From positions 1 to 64,000 of the forward strand of contig JBGVKZ010000038.1 in the NCBI GenBank assembly GCA_045124055.1: DNA of 64,000 nucleotides, read 5' to 3'. The stretch is from CALZKI01 sp045124055. Lineage in GTDB: Bacteria > Bacillota > Clostridia > Lachnospirales > Lachnospiraceae. The number at the start of each line of letters is the position of its first letter. The stretch's first letter is position 1. Below are positions 7,156 to 17,149 of this stretch, in pieces. The notes below the pieces were generated by a model. The model had not been told where the DNA came from, made no database searches, and saw nothing but the letters and a program-made list of their open reading frames with translations. Both the position numbers and the translations under genes were made by a program.

Positions 7156-10100
7156 ATGAAAGGGTTTTTAGCAAAATTGTGCAAGAAAAATGGCATTGCG
7201 AAACGTATTCTAAGTGTAGCATTATCGGTGTTAATGCTCACCTCAGTTATACAGGTTTTGCCAGTAGGAATTCTGAAAGCCTATGCAGCAGAAAACTATA
7301 CGGTAACAGTCCACTGTTATGATGCAGAAGGCTGGGGAAGTATGTCTGCGTGGATATGGGATACAGATAATAAGAATTATACTGGAGGAACTTGGCCGGG
7401 ACAGGATATTTCGAGCAATGCAGTTTCCGGAAAAGACAACTGGTATGATATTACAATTAGTGATTTTGCATCATCCACATTTTCCGTGATTTTAAGTGGC
7501 GGCGGAGAACAAACCAAGGACTTGACTACGGAATTATCAGAAATCTCCGGTGACACCAAGGAACTTTGGGTCTTTGGCGGAGACAAAGAATCAACCAGTC
7601 AGGGAGCAATATATACCACAGCACCGAGCCAGTGGACGAATAGCTCATCAGGTGGGAATACATCAACTAGTTTCAATGGTACAGTGACTTTACACTTTAA
7701 AAATGAAGCAAATTGGGGTGGTGTATATACATATCTTTGGGATTCTTCGAATACTCCTTTGAACGATGCATATCCGGGAAAGGCAAGTGGAGAAAACACC
7801 AACAATACAGGTTGGTTTGATACTACCGTGGATTTGAGTTTGAGCGATAGTAAACTTAATCTGATATTTAGTGATGGTAATAATGATGATAGTAAAAAGA
7901 CGAAAGATATTGCGTATACTTTAGCAGCTGGAACAACGGATTTATGGATTACAGGTGGTCAAAATGCAACAACCGATACGATAAGTACCACTGCACCAGA
8001 AGGCTGGGTAGCAGGCGGTAGCGTAAAGAAGACACTGAAATTACATTACTATAATACAAATGACTGGTCTGCGGTATCTGCATATTTACATAATGGTTCC
8101 ACGATAGGTGCAACTTGGCCTGGAACAACGGCTACAAAAGAAAACAGTGATACAAGTAACAAGTGGTATGTAGCCGAGATGTCGGATATTACAGTTGATA
8201 ACTTAAAGGTTATTATGAGTAATAACGGTAGTAATCAGGAGGCAGATGTAGATATTACTTTAACGGACGCTTCCACAGAACTTTGGCTGAAAAATGGCGA
8301 AATAACGGATTATGACCCAGATAAACTCAGAAGTCCTATCGTAAATGGTAAAGAAGTTACTTTTAATTATGAAAGTGCTTCGGAAAGTGCAGCGTACATT
8401 CGTGGTACATTTTGTGGCTGGGGCGATACAGACCAGATTGCAATGACAAAAACAGGGGATGTTTTCTCAAAAACAATCACACTTTCACCAGGTACTTACG
8501 GATATAAATTTTACACAACAGATTGGTTGACAGACCCATTAAATACAACCTATACATCAGAGGGTAACAACCTGTTAATTGTTCCTGGTCTATATGACTA
8601 TAAAGCAGAAGTGAAAAAGGGTGTAGACGTTACACTTCCTGAAACACTAAGTTATATAGATGCCAAAGGTGTAGAAACTTCGAAAACCGTTACATATAGT
8701 ATAAAGGATTCTGCAAATGCTTCGTATGTAACGATAAGTGGTAATACAGTAAATGTTTCTTCTGATTATACAGATTCAACAATCAGTTTTATTGCAACTG
8801 CAACAGATGATACTTCTTTAACATCAGAAGTAACATTAACTTTAGTAGCAAATACTTATGTTTACACAGTTTATGCACACAGTGCAATCGCAGATAGAAA
8901 CAATATTTCTAATACAGTAGTGTATATTTGGGACAAAGCAGAAGAAACTCTCTTAGAAGCAGGTGACCATGCTTTTACAACCACAGAAGTGTTAGAAGAT
9001 GGTAGAACTTGGTTAAAAATGGAAATCGAGTTGGCTTGCTCAAAAGAAATCGGCTTTATTTTGAAAAGCAAAGGGGATTGGTCTTGGCAGACCTCTGATT
9101 TAATTTTTACCAATAGTGCAAAGACTGACCAGACTATTTATATAGTTGACGGATATAGCAGAGCCTATACAGACTTAGACGATGTGCCACAGGATAGCTG
9201 GTTATATGTAGAGTATACAAGAAGTGATGCCTCCTATGCAAATACATATGCTTATGCATGGAATAATGGGTATAGCTATAAAGAAGATGGTGTATCGAAA
9301 AACTTAAATTATCCGGTTCAAAATATCAATGGAAAATATGTTGCCAAAATTCCTGTAGTAGTTGGTAGTACAGAGAAATCCGTTGGATTTATTATGCAAA
9401 AAGGAACAGACCTTACTAATAAAGATGGTGGCGATAATTATGTGACCGTACCAAACGATGAAAAAATTACCAAGGTAAGATTCGCAAATGGTCAGATAAC
9501 CAATGTCGTACCAGCTTCAAAGGGATATTCTATCGACAGAGATAATATGACTCTCAATTTTTACTATCGAGATGAAGATTTATTTGCAGAATGTAATTTG
9601 GATTCTCTTACAGATGTAAAACTGGTACTTAGAACAGCAGTTGGTACAGGGGCTGTAAGTGCTGAAAAAACATATCAAATGACATACAGCGAAACTAATG
9701 ACAGATTTGAATCTGAGTCAATTACATTGACCGAAGATTCGGACTTCTACTACTACTATTTGGTAGGGGGTACACGTGTACTGGATTCTCATAATAAGAG
9801 AACTGCTACACTTGATGGAATAACCTACAGCTTGTGTAGAAACAGAGTTTATAATGTTACCTTAAATGCATCCGTAAAATATACTTCTATGGATTACGAT
9901 GACAGTAACGTTCTTTATTTAAACTGGACGGGTACTGACTTAGAAGGTTTTACGCCGGAAAAAGTTTATGTGGATTTGAGTGCCTTAGGTCTTGACAGTA
10001 AGACAGAAATGGACACAGAACTTATGGCGTTGAGCTTTGGTTGTTTGGAAGGTACAACTATTGGCGGTAAAGCCATTAAAGTTACTTTAATTGACGACTG

Positions 10101-13100
10101 CGATATGACTTATACAACCAATGTAACTGTCAATGTAAAAGCAAGAACAAAAACAGCAAATACAGCTACAAAACTGGGCACTTTCGACTGGGACGAAGCA
10201 GTAATCTATTTTGCCATTACAGACCGTTTCTTCGATGGTAACACAGAAAATAACTTAGGCGACCCGGATTCTACAGCAGATGACGAAACCTATGACCCAA
10301 ATGACCCAGGTAGTTATCACGGTGGTGATTTTGCTGGTTTAACTCAGAAAATTGATTACTTATATGACTTAGGTGTTAATACCATTTGGTTGACACCAAT
10401 CGTTGATGATATTGACATCAATTTGGACGAAGAAGATAATTATGAAAATTCTGATTCTTATGGTTATCATGGATATTGGGCAAGTGACTTTACAACCTTG
10501 AACCCACATCTTGGTACAGAAGCAGAATTTGCAGCATTGGTAAGTGCAGCCCATGCCAAAGGTATGAAGATTATGGTAGACGTTGTTTTGAATCACTCAG
10601 GTTATGAAACAGAGGATTACTTTAATTCGATACTTGACGGTAAAAATATGGTTCGTGATTCAAGTAACACTGTACCAGGCGACCAGCGGCAAGATGGTTT
10701 ATCAGGACTTCCTGATTTTGTAACAGAAGATGAAGATGTAAGAGCACAGTTAATTGAATGGCAGACAGGTTGGATGACAGATTATGATATCGATTACTAC
10801 CGTGTAGATACTGTAAAACACGTAGATAATACAACATGGTCAGCTTTTAAAAATGCTTTAATCGAAGAAAATCAGGATTTCAAACTCATCGGTGAATATT
10901 ATGATGCTGGATATTTGAATGATTATGACCAGTTAGATTCTGGTAGAATGGATTCTTTATTAGACTTTAACTTCAACGACCTTATGTTGAAATTGGTAGA
11001 CGAAGACCTTACAGGCATTGAAGAGGCGTTAAGTGATAGAAATAGTTCGCTTTCTAATACCGCAACATTAGGTTCGTTTACAAGCAGCCACGATGAACCA
11101 GGTTTACTTTATACAATGGAAAATACTTATAGTGAAGGTGATTGGGCAGAGTCCTTAATGCGAGTAGCGGCAACTTACCAGATTACAGCAAAAGGTCAGC
11201 CGGTTATCTACTATGGTGAAGAACTTGGTCTGTCAGGTGCTAACAACTATCCATATCAGGATAATCGTTATGATTTTGATTGGGAAGAACAAGAAGCACA
11301 GGCAAGTGATGAAGACAGTATGTATAATCACTACAAGACATTATTAAATATCCGTCGTGATTATTCAGAAGTTTTTGCAAAAGGTACTAGAAATCAGGTG
11401 GTTTCACCACTGATTACAGATGCTGATGGAAATGCAATTAACCAAGGTTATGAAGTATTTTCTAAAAGTTATGAAGGCAAAACCGTTTATGTAGGCGTGA
11501 ATGTTTGGGGCGATGCAAAAACAACGAAGGTCTACGTAAGTGGTGCAGTAGGAAGTGTATATACCGATTTATATAATAACAAATCTTATACAGTAGCTTC
11601 CGATGGTTCGATTACAATTTCTATTCCAGGTGCACAAGATGGTGGTACAGCTATTTTAGTTGGAACAGATAAGACAGTAACCGATAATAACAAAATTACT
11701 TTAAAACTTCATTACACAAGAACGGCTGGCGATTACACAGATTGGAATGCTTGGATTTGGTCAGATAGCCTCAGTGGTAATGGCTATGAATTGGAAGATG
11801 TAAATGGTGAAAAAGTAGTAACTGTTACAGTAGATGGTCGTGCAACCGATAAACTTTACTATATTATGAGAAAAGGGGATTGGAAAGAAAAAGACCACGA
11901 TGGAAAAGACCAATACATTGACCTTTCAGATGTTGTGTCCGGTACGGTACACTACTATGTAGACCAGGGTGTATTTGGCGGAACTCGTTCTCTTGGTACG
12001 AATGCAGTAACAGGTAATAAGATTGTATCTACTGAGTATGATAGAAATACAAATACAGTAACGGTTAATATGTCAAGAACTTTATCTGGAAACTTGAGCA
12101 AAGCCTTTACGATTAAGTGTTCAAGCAATAATACCGTTATTGGTATTTCGGACATTGAAGAAAATGGTAATGTTTATACATTAACACTTTCAAAAGATAT
12201 TTCTTCTTTAGAGGCAATGTTATTAAGTTATACAATTACATATGACGGATATACCTACACTTTAATGACACCAAATGTATACTCATCAGAAGAATTTGAA
12301 AATGCTTATACTTATGATGGAGATGACTTGGGACTTACTTATACCAGTACAAAATCTACCTTCAAATTGTGGGCACCAACAGCAGATTCTGTAAAATTGA
12401 ACATTTATACAAGTGGTACAAAAGGAACAAAGGACTTAGAAGGTTCTTACACAATGACAAAAGGTGATAAGGGCGTATGGTCTTATAGCCTTTCAGGTGA
12501 TTGGAACGGTAAGTATTATACTTACACCGTTAACGTTAATAATGCAGTGAACGAAATTTGTGACCCATATGCGAGAACAACCGGTGTAAACGGTAATCGT
12601 GCAATGATTCTGGATTTAGATTCCACAGACCCAGAAGGTTGGGAAAACGATACAGGTGCTCACACCGATATGGATTACACAGATGCAGTTATTTACGAAT
12701 TACACGTAAGAGATTTATCGAGCGATGATTCTTCTGGAGTTTCAGAAGCAAATCAGGGTAAATTCTTAGGATTAACAGAAACAGGAACAACAACAGAAGG
12801 TGGAATGGCAACAGCCTTAGACCATATTATTGAATTAGGTGTTACACATTTACATTTACTTCCAATTTATGATTATGCTTCTGTTGATGAAACAAAATTA
12901 AATACAGACCAGTTTAACTGGGGTTATGACCCATTAAACTACAACGTACCAGAAGGTTCTTACTCAACGGACCCATATGACGGTGCAGTACGTGTTAATG
13001 AAATGAAACAGATGGTTCAGACACTTCATAATAACAATATTAACGTTATTATGGACGTTGTATACAACCACGTATATGATGCAGGAACATTCTGCTTCAA

Positions 13101-15708
13101 CCAGGCAGTACCAAAATACTTCTCAAGAACCAATGCAGACGGAAGTTATTCTAATGGTTCAGGTTGTGGTAATGATACCGCTTCCGAACGTTCTATGGTA
13201 CATAAGTATATTGTAGATTCTATTTTATATTGGCACGAAGAATACCATATTGATGGTTTCCGTTTCGACCTTGTTGGTTTATTGGATACAGAAACGATTA
13301 ATGAAATTGTAGATTCTGTTCATGCAGTTGACCCAGACATCATCTTCTATGGTGAAGGTTGGACTATGGATACAGCTGTAAGTAAAGAGAATGTTACAAT
13401 GGCAACTCAGGCAAATGCATCTGCAACTCCAAACTTTGCGTACTTTAATGATACATTCAGAGATGGTATTGCAGGCAAAGATGCACAGGGTAATGGCTTG
13501 ATTTGGCAGGTTGGTAATGAATCAACTATGTCAGCTTGTTATTTAGGTCGTTCATGGTGGTGTACTAATCCAACCCAGACAATTAACTATGCTTCTTGTC
13601 ACGATAACTACACATTGATGGATAAGATCAATGCAGTATCTAATGCAGGCGTAGATAGTTATGAGGATGTCCCAGGGGATTATCAGGTAAAACTAAATAA
13701 TCTTACAGCAGCATATTATATGTTTGCAGAAGGTATTCCATTGATTCATGCAGGCGAAGATTTCCTCAGAATTAAGTTGGATGAAGATGGAACAATTATT
13801 CATAACAGTTACAATGCATCTGATTATGTAAACACATTACGTTGGTATAACTTAGATACGGAAGTTTATGCAGATACAACGGAATATTACAAAGGATTAA
13901 TTGAATTCCGTAAAAACCATGCGGCATTACGATTATCAACTGCCACAGAGGTAAGCAATAACGTTACTTACCATTGGGTAACCAATAACGTATTGTTATA
14001 TACATTTGATGGTGCAAGTGTTGCAGATGAAGTAGCAGATGGTATTATTACAATCTACAATGCATCATCGAATGATTGTCAGATTAACCTTTATGGAAAA
14101 GATGGAAATGGAACATCTTATGGTGTTGCTCAGGGCGAATGGCAGGTTTGTGTCAATGGTGATAACGTAGGTACAGAGGTACTTAGCACCATTACAAACG
14201 GTGTTGTCACAGTTCCGGCACATACCGCTATGGCTCTAGTAAAAGGTGAAACAGTGGATACGGATTCTGTATACACAAGAAATAACAAAGTAGCTATCAG
14301 TTTAGACAAGACAGAAATTGAAACTGGTGTAAACGCTGTGGTTGCAATTAATGCAACTGTAAATCCTGCAAATAGTACATTGATTTGGGAATCTAGCGAT
14401 GAAACCGTAGCAACCGTAGATGCATATGGTCGTGTAACTACTTTAGCAGATGGTAATGCAACGATTACTGTTTCTACACTTCATGGTGTAACAGCTACTT
14501 GTGAAGTAACCGTCGATTCATCGATTGAAGTAGAAGAAGAAGTGAGCATCAATAAAACAGAGTTATCTTTAGTAAAAGGTAGCAGTGAAACCTTAGTAGT
14601 AACAATTTCACCAGTTGGAACGACAGCAACTTTCGTATCCAGTGATGAAAGTGTAGTAACGATTGATGAAACTGGTAAAGTAACAGCAGTAGGTGTAGGT
14701 ACAGCTACAATTACTATTACCACAGCCGGTAATAAGACGGTAACCTGTACGGTAACAGTAACAAAACCTGTTACAAAACCATCCACATCAACTGGTTCAA
14801 ATAACGGGTCTATATTGCCAGGAACAACAGGAACATCGACTTCAACTACGACAACCACTACAACTACAACGGATACAACGGGTGGAGCAACTCAGAGTAC
14901 TTCTAAGGGAACTATCACAGTACCAAAGGATATGGAAGTTATTGTAGAAACTGATGCAGAAACAAATGTGCCTGAAGATGTGGATACAGTAACACCGATT
15001 GTAGATGCAGACTTAAAAGAAGCCGTAAAATTGGAAACAGAAAAACTTCTGGAAGATGTTGCTAATGACGAAGTGGCAGAAGGTGTTCTTGATGAAACTA
15101 CAATTCAGAATATCAAAGATGCTAAGAAAGATGGCGTTGGTATTATTACAGAAGTAATTGTAGAAACAGTAGATGAATCAACCGTAGACAGTGATGTAAA
15201 AATAGCTCTTGAACAAGCGTTAACAGATAGCGTAAAAGGTAAAGAGGGCGTAACTACCAAGATTGCTCAGTACTTAGATTTATCTGTACTTCTTAAGACC
15301 ACCGATGGTAAAGAATTAGGTAAGATTAATAAAATGTCAGAACCATTAACCTTTACTATCGCTATTCCGGAAGATTTGAAACAAGATGGCAGAGTATTCG
15401 TAGTTCTTCGTATGCACGATGGCGAAACCTCGGTTTTGGAGACTACGATGAATGCGGATGGTACACTTTCATTTGAAACAGACAGATTTTCAACCTATGC
15501 TCTTGCATACATTGATGGAGTAAGTGCAGAAGACGTTGAAACAACAGTTACAGAAAGTGCACAGGACGAAAATGCAACTTCACAGGACGGAACAACCAAT
15601 TACACATGGTTTATCATCTTTGGTATTCTTATCGTAATTGCGGCAGGATTATTTATCCTTTTCCTTTTCTTAAAGAAAAAGAAAAAAGAAGATGAAGAAC
15701 AAAAATAG
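7156..15708 (+). CDS. cell-surface amylopullulanase: alpha-amylase fused to type I pullulanase
   Basis: A 2850-residue secreted starch enzyme. Order: signal peptide (1-45); three CBM26-like starch-binding modules (about 47-140, 175-272, 292-382); a CBM48-like module (397-462); an Ig-like module; two CBM41-like modules (568-789); a GH13 alpha-amylase domain with Asp1218 (RVDT), Glu1247 (GEYY) and Asp1313 (SSHDE); a third CBM41-like module (1514-1609); a CBM48/pullulanase N-domain; a GH13 pullulanase domain with the FNWGYDP signature (1920-1926), Asp2038 (GFRFD), Glu2067 (YGEGW) and Asp2150 (SCHDN); two BIG2 Ig-like repeats (2378-2535); a Thr-rich linker; a C-terminal domain; and a transmembrane helix (2816-2840) with a Lys-rich tail. 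It would cut alpha-1,4 and alpha-1,6 bonds at the cell surface. There is no LPXTG. I chose ATG 7156 for its AAGGGA site and the signal peptide. Confidence 0.93.
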   Translation: MKGFLAKLCKKNGIAKRILSVALSVLMLTSVIQVLPVGILKAYAAENYTVTVHCYDAEGWGSMSAWIWDTDNKNYTGGTWPGQDISSNAVSGKDNWYDITISDFASSTFSVILSGGGEQTKDLTTELSEISGDTKELWVFGGDKESTSQGAIYTTAPSQWTNSSSGGNTSTSFNGTVTLHFKNEANWGGVYTYLWDSSNTPLNDAYPGKASGENTNNTGWFDTTVDLSLSDSKLNLIFSDGNNDDSKKTKDIAYTLAAGTTDLWITGGQNATTDTISTTAPEGWVAGGSVKKTLKLHYYNTNDWSAVSAYLHNGSTIGATWPGTTATKENSDTSNKWYVAEMSDITVDNLKVIMSNNGSNQEADVDITLTDASTELWLKNGEITDYDPDKLRSPIVNGKEVTFNYESASESAAYIRGTFCGWGDTDQIAMTKTGDVFSKTITLSPGTYGYKFYTTDWLTDPLNTTYTSEGNNLLIVPGLYDYKAEVKKGVDVTLPETLSYIDAKGVETSKTVTYSIKDSANASYVTISGNTVNVSSDYTDSTISFIATATDDTSLTSEVTLTLVANTYVYTVYAHSAIADRNNISNTVVYIWDKAEETLLEAGDHAFTTTEVLEDGRTWLKMEIELACSKEIGFILKSKGDWSWQTSDLIFTNSAKTDQTIYIVDGYSRAYTDLDDVPQDSWLYVEYTRSDASYANTYAYAWNNGYSYKEDGVSKNLNYPVQNINGKYVAKIPVVVGSTEKSVGFIMQKGTDLTNKDGGDNYVTVPNDEKITKVRFANGQITNVVPASKGYSIDRDNMTLNFYYRDEDLFAECNLDSLTDVKLVLRTAVGTGAVSAEKTYQMTYSETNDRFESESITLTEDSDFYYYYLVGGTRVLDSHNKRTATLDGITYSLCRNRVYNVTLNASVKYTSMDYDDSNVLYLNWTGTDLEGFTPEKVYVDLSALGLDSKTEMDTELMALSFGCLEGTTIGGKAIKVTLIDDCDMTYTTNVTVNVKARTKTANTATKLGTFDWDEAVIYFAITDRFFDGNTENNLGDPDSTADDETYDPNDPGSYHGGDFAGLTQKIDYLYDLGVNTIWLTPIVDDIDINLDEEDNYENSDSYGYHGYWASDFTTLNPHLGTEAEFAALVSAAHAKGMKIMVDVVLNHSGYETEDYFNSILDGKNMVRDSSNTVPGDQRQDGLSGLPDFVTEDEDVRAQLIEWQTGWMTDYDIDYYRVDTVKHVDNTTWSAFKNALIEENQDFKLIGEYYDAGYLNDYDQLDSGRMDSLLDFNFNDLMLKLVDEDLTGIEEALSDRNSSLSNTATLGSFTSSHDEPGLLYTMENTYSEGDWAESLMRVAATYQITAKGQPVIYYGEELGLSGANNYPYQDNRYDFDWEEQEAQASDEDSMYNHYKTLLNIRRDYSEVFAKGTRNQVVSPLITDADGNAINQGYEVFSKSYEGKTVYVGVNVWGDAKTTKVYVSGAVGSVYTDLYNNKSYTVASDGSITISIPGAQDGGTAILVGTDKTVTDNNKITLKLHYTRTAGDYTDWNAWIWSDSLSGNGYELEDVNGEKVVTVTVDGRATDKLYYIMRKGDWKEKDHDGKDQYIDLSDVVSGTVHYYVDQGVFGGTRSLGTNAVTGNKIVSTEYDRNTNTVTVNMSRTLSGNLSKAFTIKCSSNNTVIGISDIEENGNVYTLTLSKDISSLEAMLLSYTITYDGYTYTLMTPNVYSSEEFENAYTYDGDDLGLTYTSTKSTFKLWAPTADSVKLNIYTSGTKGTKDLEGSYTMTKGDKGVWSYSLSGDWNGKYYTYTVNVNNAVNEICDPYARTTGVNGNRAMILDLDSTDPEGWENDTGAHTDMDYTDAVIYELHVRDLSSDDSSGVSEANQGKFLGLTETGTTTEGGMATALDHIIELGVTHLHLLPIYDYASVDETKLNTDQFNWGYDPLNYNVPEGSYSTDPYDGAVRVNEMKQMVQTLHNNNINVIMDVVYNHVYDAGTFCFNQAVPKYFSRTNADGSYSNGSGCGNDTASERSMVHKYIVDSILYWHEEYHIDGFRFDLVGLLDTETINEIVDSVHAVDPDIIFYGEGWTMDTAVSKENVTMATQANASATPNFAYFNDTFRDGIAGKDAQGNGLIWQVGNESTMSACYLGRSWWCTNPTQTINYASCHDNYTLMDKINAVSNAGVDSYEDVPGDYQVKLNNLTAAYYMFAEGIPLIHAGEDFLRIKLDEDGTIIHNSYNASDYVNTLRWYNLDTEVYADTTEYYKGLIEFRKNHAALRLSTATEVSNNVTYHWVTNNVLLYTFDGASVADEVADGIITIYNASSNDCQINLYGKDGNGTSYGVAQGEWQVCVNGDNVGTEVLSTITNGVVTVPAHTAMALVKGETVDTDSVYTRNNKVAISLDKTEIETGVNAVVAINATVNPANSTLIWESSDETVATVDAYGRVTTLADGNATITVSTLHGVTATCEVTVDSSIEVEEEVSINKTELSLVKGSSETLVVTISPVGTTATFVSSDESVVTIDETGKVTAVGVGTATITITTAGNKTVTCTVTVTKPVTKPSTSTGSNNGSILPGTTGTSTSTTTTTTTTTDTTGGATQSTSKGTITVPKDMEVIVETDAETNVPEDVDTVTPIVDADLKEAVKLETEKLLEDVANDEVAEGVLDETTIQNIKDAKKDGVGIITEVIVETVDESTVDSDVKIALEQALTDSVKGKEGVTTKIAQYLDLSVLLKTTDGKELGKINKMSEPLTFTIAIPEDLKQDGRVFVVLRMHDGETSVLETTMNADGTLSFETDRFSTYALAYIDGVSAEDVETTVTESAQDENATSQDGTTNYTWFIIFGILIVIAAGLFILFLFLKKKKKEDEEQK

Positions 15709-15719
15709 TCCATAAATAA

Positions 15720-15756
15720 GTGGCGGGATAATTAAAATATCCCGCCACAATTTTTT
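15720..15756. terminator. bidirectional terminator between convergent genes
   Basis: A perfect 11-bp stem, GTGGCGGGATA (15720-15730) with TATCCCGCCAC (15738-15748), a 7-nt loop, then a T6 run. It ends the amylopullulanase transcript. The convergent gene stops at 15755, so its transcript also reads into the same stem, although its own T-run is weaker. Confidence 0.9.
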
Positions 15757-16636
15757 AATCAATATCATTTACAATGTGCTCCGGCTTACTGTCTAAAGAA
15801 TCCGGATGTTTAATTAAATGCCCGAACTTGCGGAAAGCACTGGAAAAATAAAAGCCGTCACAGATTCTTTCGTCAGTAACTACTGCAATATCCACATACA
15901 AGGATTTTAAAACCTCTCCGGTTCTACTAATTTCGTACTTTTTATGTTTTGAGCCAAAAGCTAAGAACACTGGCACATTACCAAAATTATACAGATGATG
16001 GTAAATTGGCTGAATGCCAAGAGAACCCATTGAAGTAATGAAAATAGAGCCGTGGAACGGACTTACTTCAATCAATGCTTTCGGAAGGATACCAAAGTAA
16101 TCCATAACTTTCAAAAGCCAGACAATAAATTTTTTCAATAGTCGAGGAATTCGATTGATAAGTTTGGCAACGGAATCGAAATCACTTCCGCCACTTTCGT
16201 TGTGAACGTTGTCGATTGCAGATTGAAAACGCTCATACACTTCCTTTGCAGTATCATTTGGGTCAAATTTTACTTTAATAGCGGTTTCTTGTTCATTCAG
16301 TGCCATTTTTTTCTTAACCATCATATTGACAGATATTTCATTTCTAGCATAGATTTTCTGACCGCCAATAAAACGGTTTATGCCTGGAAACTGGGAAATG
16401 GTTCTTACATAGGCAGCTACTAATAAATGCATATAACCAAAGTTGGTAAGACCTTCTTCACGCTTCTTTTTTATAAAGTTTTCAGCATAAGTAATTTCCA
16501 AAGATTCACGGAAATAATTAGAAGCGTCATTTCTTTGAACCATAATAAAAGGGGACACGTATTCCATAGGATGCATGGTACGTATTTTACGCCCATCTTT
16601 ACGGTCGCCTAAGCGTCTTTTGTATTGAGTTGTCAT
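15755..16636 (-). CDS. E2/CAT-like acyltransferase-fold protein lacking the catalytic His
   Basis: A 293-residue stand-alone protein that resembles the catalytic domain of 2-oxoacid dehydrogenase E2 and chloramphenicol acetyltransferase. It has no lipoyl or subunit-binding domain, and no dehydrogenase genes are nearby. The C-terminal signature H-x3-D-G reads Glu256-Arg-Ile-Cys-Asp260-Gly261, so the catalytic histidine is replaced by glutamate while Asp-Gly is kept. The SPFHGSIFITSMGSLGI segment (about 192-208) matches the conserved core of this fold. Ribosome site GGAGG precedes the ATG at 16636. Such proteins are often annotated as E2 subunits in Clostridia; a regular acyltransferase role is doubtful here. 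It is divergent from the PadR operon. Confidence 0.75.
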   Translation of the reverse strand: MTTQYKRRLGDRKDGRKIRTMHPMEYVSPFIMVQRNDASNYFRESLEITYAENFIKKKREEGLTNFGYMHLLVAAYVRTISQFPGINRFIGGQKIYARNEISVNMMVKKKMALNEQETAIKVKFDPNDTAKEVYERFQSAIDNVHNESGGSDFDSVAKLINRIPRLLKKFIVWLLKVMDYFGILPKALIEVSPFHGSIFITSMGSLGIQPIYHHLYNFGNVPVFLAFGSKHKKYEISRTGEVLKSLYVDIAVVTDERICDGFYFSSAFRKFGHLIKHPDSLDSKPEHIVNDID

Positions 16637-16737
16637 TTGTTTTCCTCCATTTGTGTCTGTATTGCATCAAAATTGATTCCCCAATCGATTTTGATTAGCC
16701 ATAATAACCTTATTTTAAAGGAATTAAATAAAATAAG

Positions 16738-16800
16738 CAATATTATGGTTGACAAACAATATTATACAGCGTATAGTATTATACAAGAAAACAATATTAT
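16738..16800. repeat. candidate PadR operator repeats
   Basis: CAATATTAT occurs three times in direct orientation, at 16738, 16757 and 16792. An inverted repeat, AATATTATAC (16758-16767) with GTATAGTATT (16771-16780), has one mismatch and overlaps the -10 of the operon promoter. The clustering around the promoter of an autoregulated-type PadR gene suggests operator sites. Binding is inferred. Confidence 0.5.
16749..16777 (+). promoter_or_regulatory. promoter of the PadR-DUF1700-DUF4097 operon
   Basis: A perfect TTGACA (16749-16754), a 17-bp spacer and TATAGT (16772-16777). The start codon of the PadR gene lies about 40 bp beyond the expected start point. The -10 is embedded in the inverted repeat described for this region. 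Confidence 0.75.
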
Positions 16801-16822
16801 AAAATGAAAGGAAGGAGAGCCT

Positions 16823-17149
16823 ATGGTTTTTAATACAGGTGCAGCACTATTGGACGCCATTGTTTTGGCAGCAGTTTCCAAAGATGCAGAGGGTACATAT
16901 GGGTATAAAATAACCCAGGAAGTAAGACAAGTAATTGAAATTTCAGAATCTACTTTATATCCTGTGCTTAGAAGACTACAAAAGGACCAGTGCCTTGCGG
17001 TATATGACCAGGAATGTATGGGAAGAAATAGACGCTATTATCGGATTACAGAAAAGGGGGATTCTCTGCTGAAAGATTATCAGACAGAGTGGAGAAAATA
17101 TTCCGCAAAAATTACAAGTATGTTCGAGGGAGGAATGGTATATGAATAG
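16823..17149 (+). CDS. PadR-family transcriptional regulator
   Basis: A 108-residue winged-helix repressor of the short PadR type. Signature segments are YGYKITQEV (about residues 30-40), ISESTLYPVLRRLQKD (about 48-63) and a wing ending in RNRRYYRITEKG. It is the first gene of a tight operon; its last 8 bases overlap the next start. PadR genes followed by DUF1700 and DUF4097 genes are a recurring arrangement in Firmicutes, often linked to cell-envelope stress. It probably represses its own operon through the repeats at 16738-16800. Ribosome site: AAGGAAGGAG. Confidence 0.9.
   Translation: MVFNTGAALLDAIVLAAVSKDAEGTYGYKITQEVRQVIEISESTLYPVLRRLQKDQCLAVYDQECMGRNRRYYRITEKGDSLLKDYQTEWRKYSAKITSMFEGGMVYE

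Noticed and set aside
14481..14858. Antisense open frame opposite the BIG2 repeats and Thr linker
   Set aside because: It mirrors the low-complexity Thr/Val coding of the plus-strand gene and has no start signal.
14840..14900. ACA/ACT-rich tract as a phase-variable repeat
   Set aside because: It is a mix of different Thr codons rather than a uniform repeat, so slippage is unlikely to be a designed switch.
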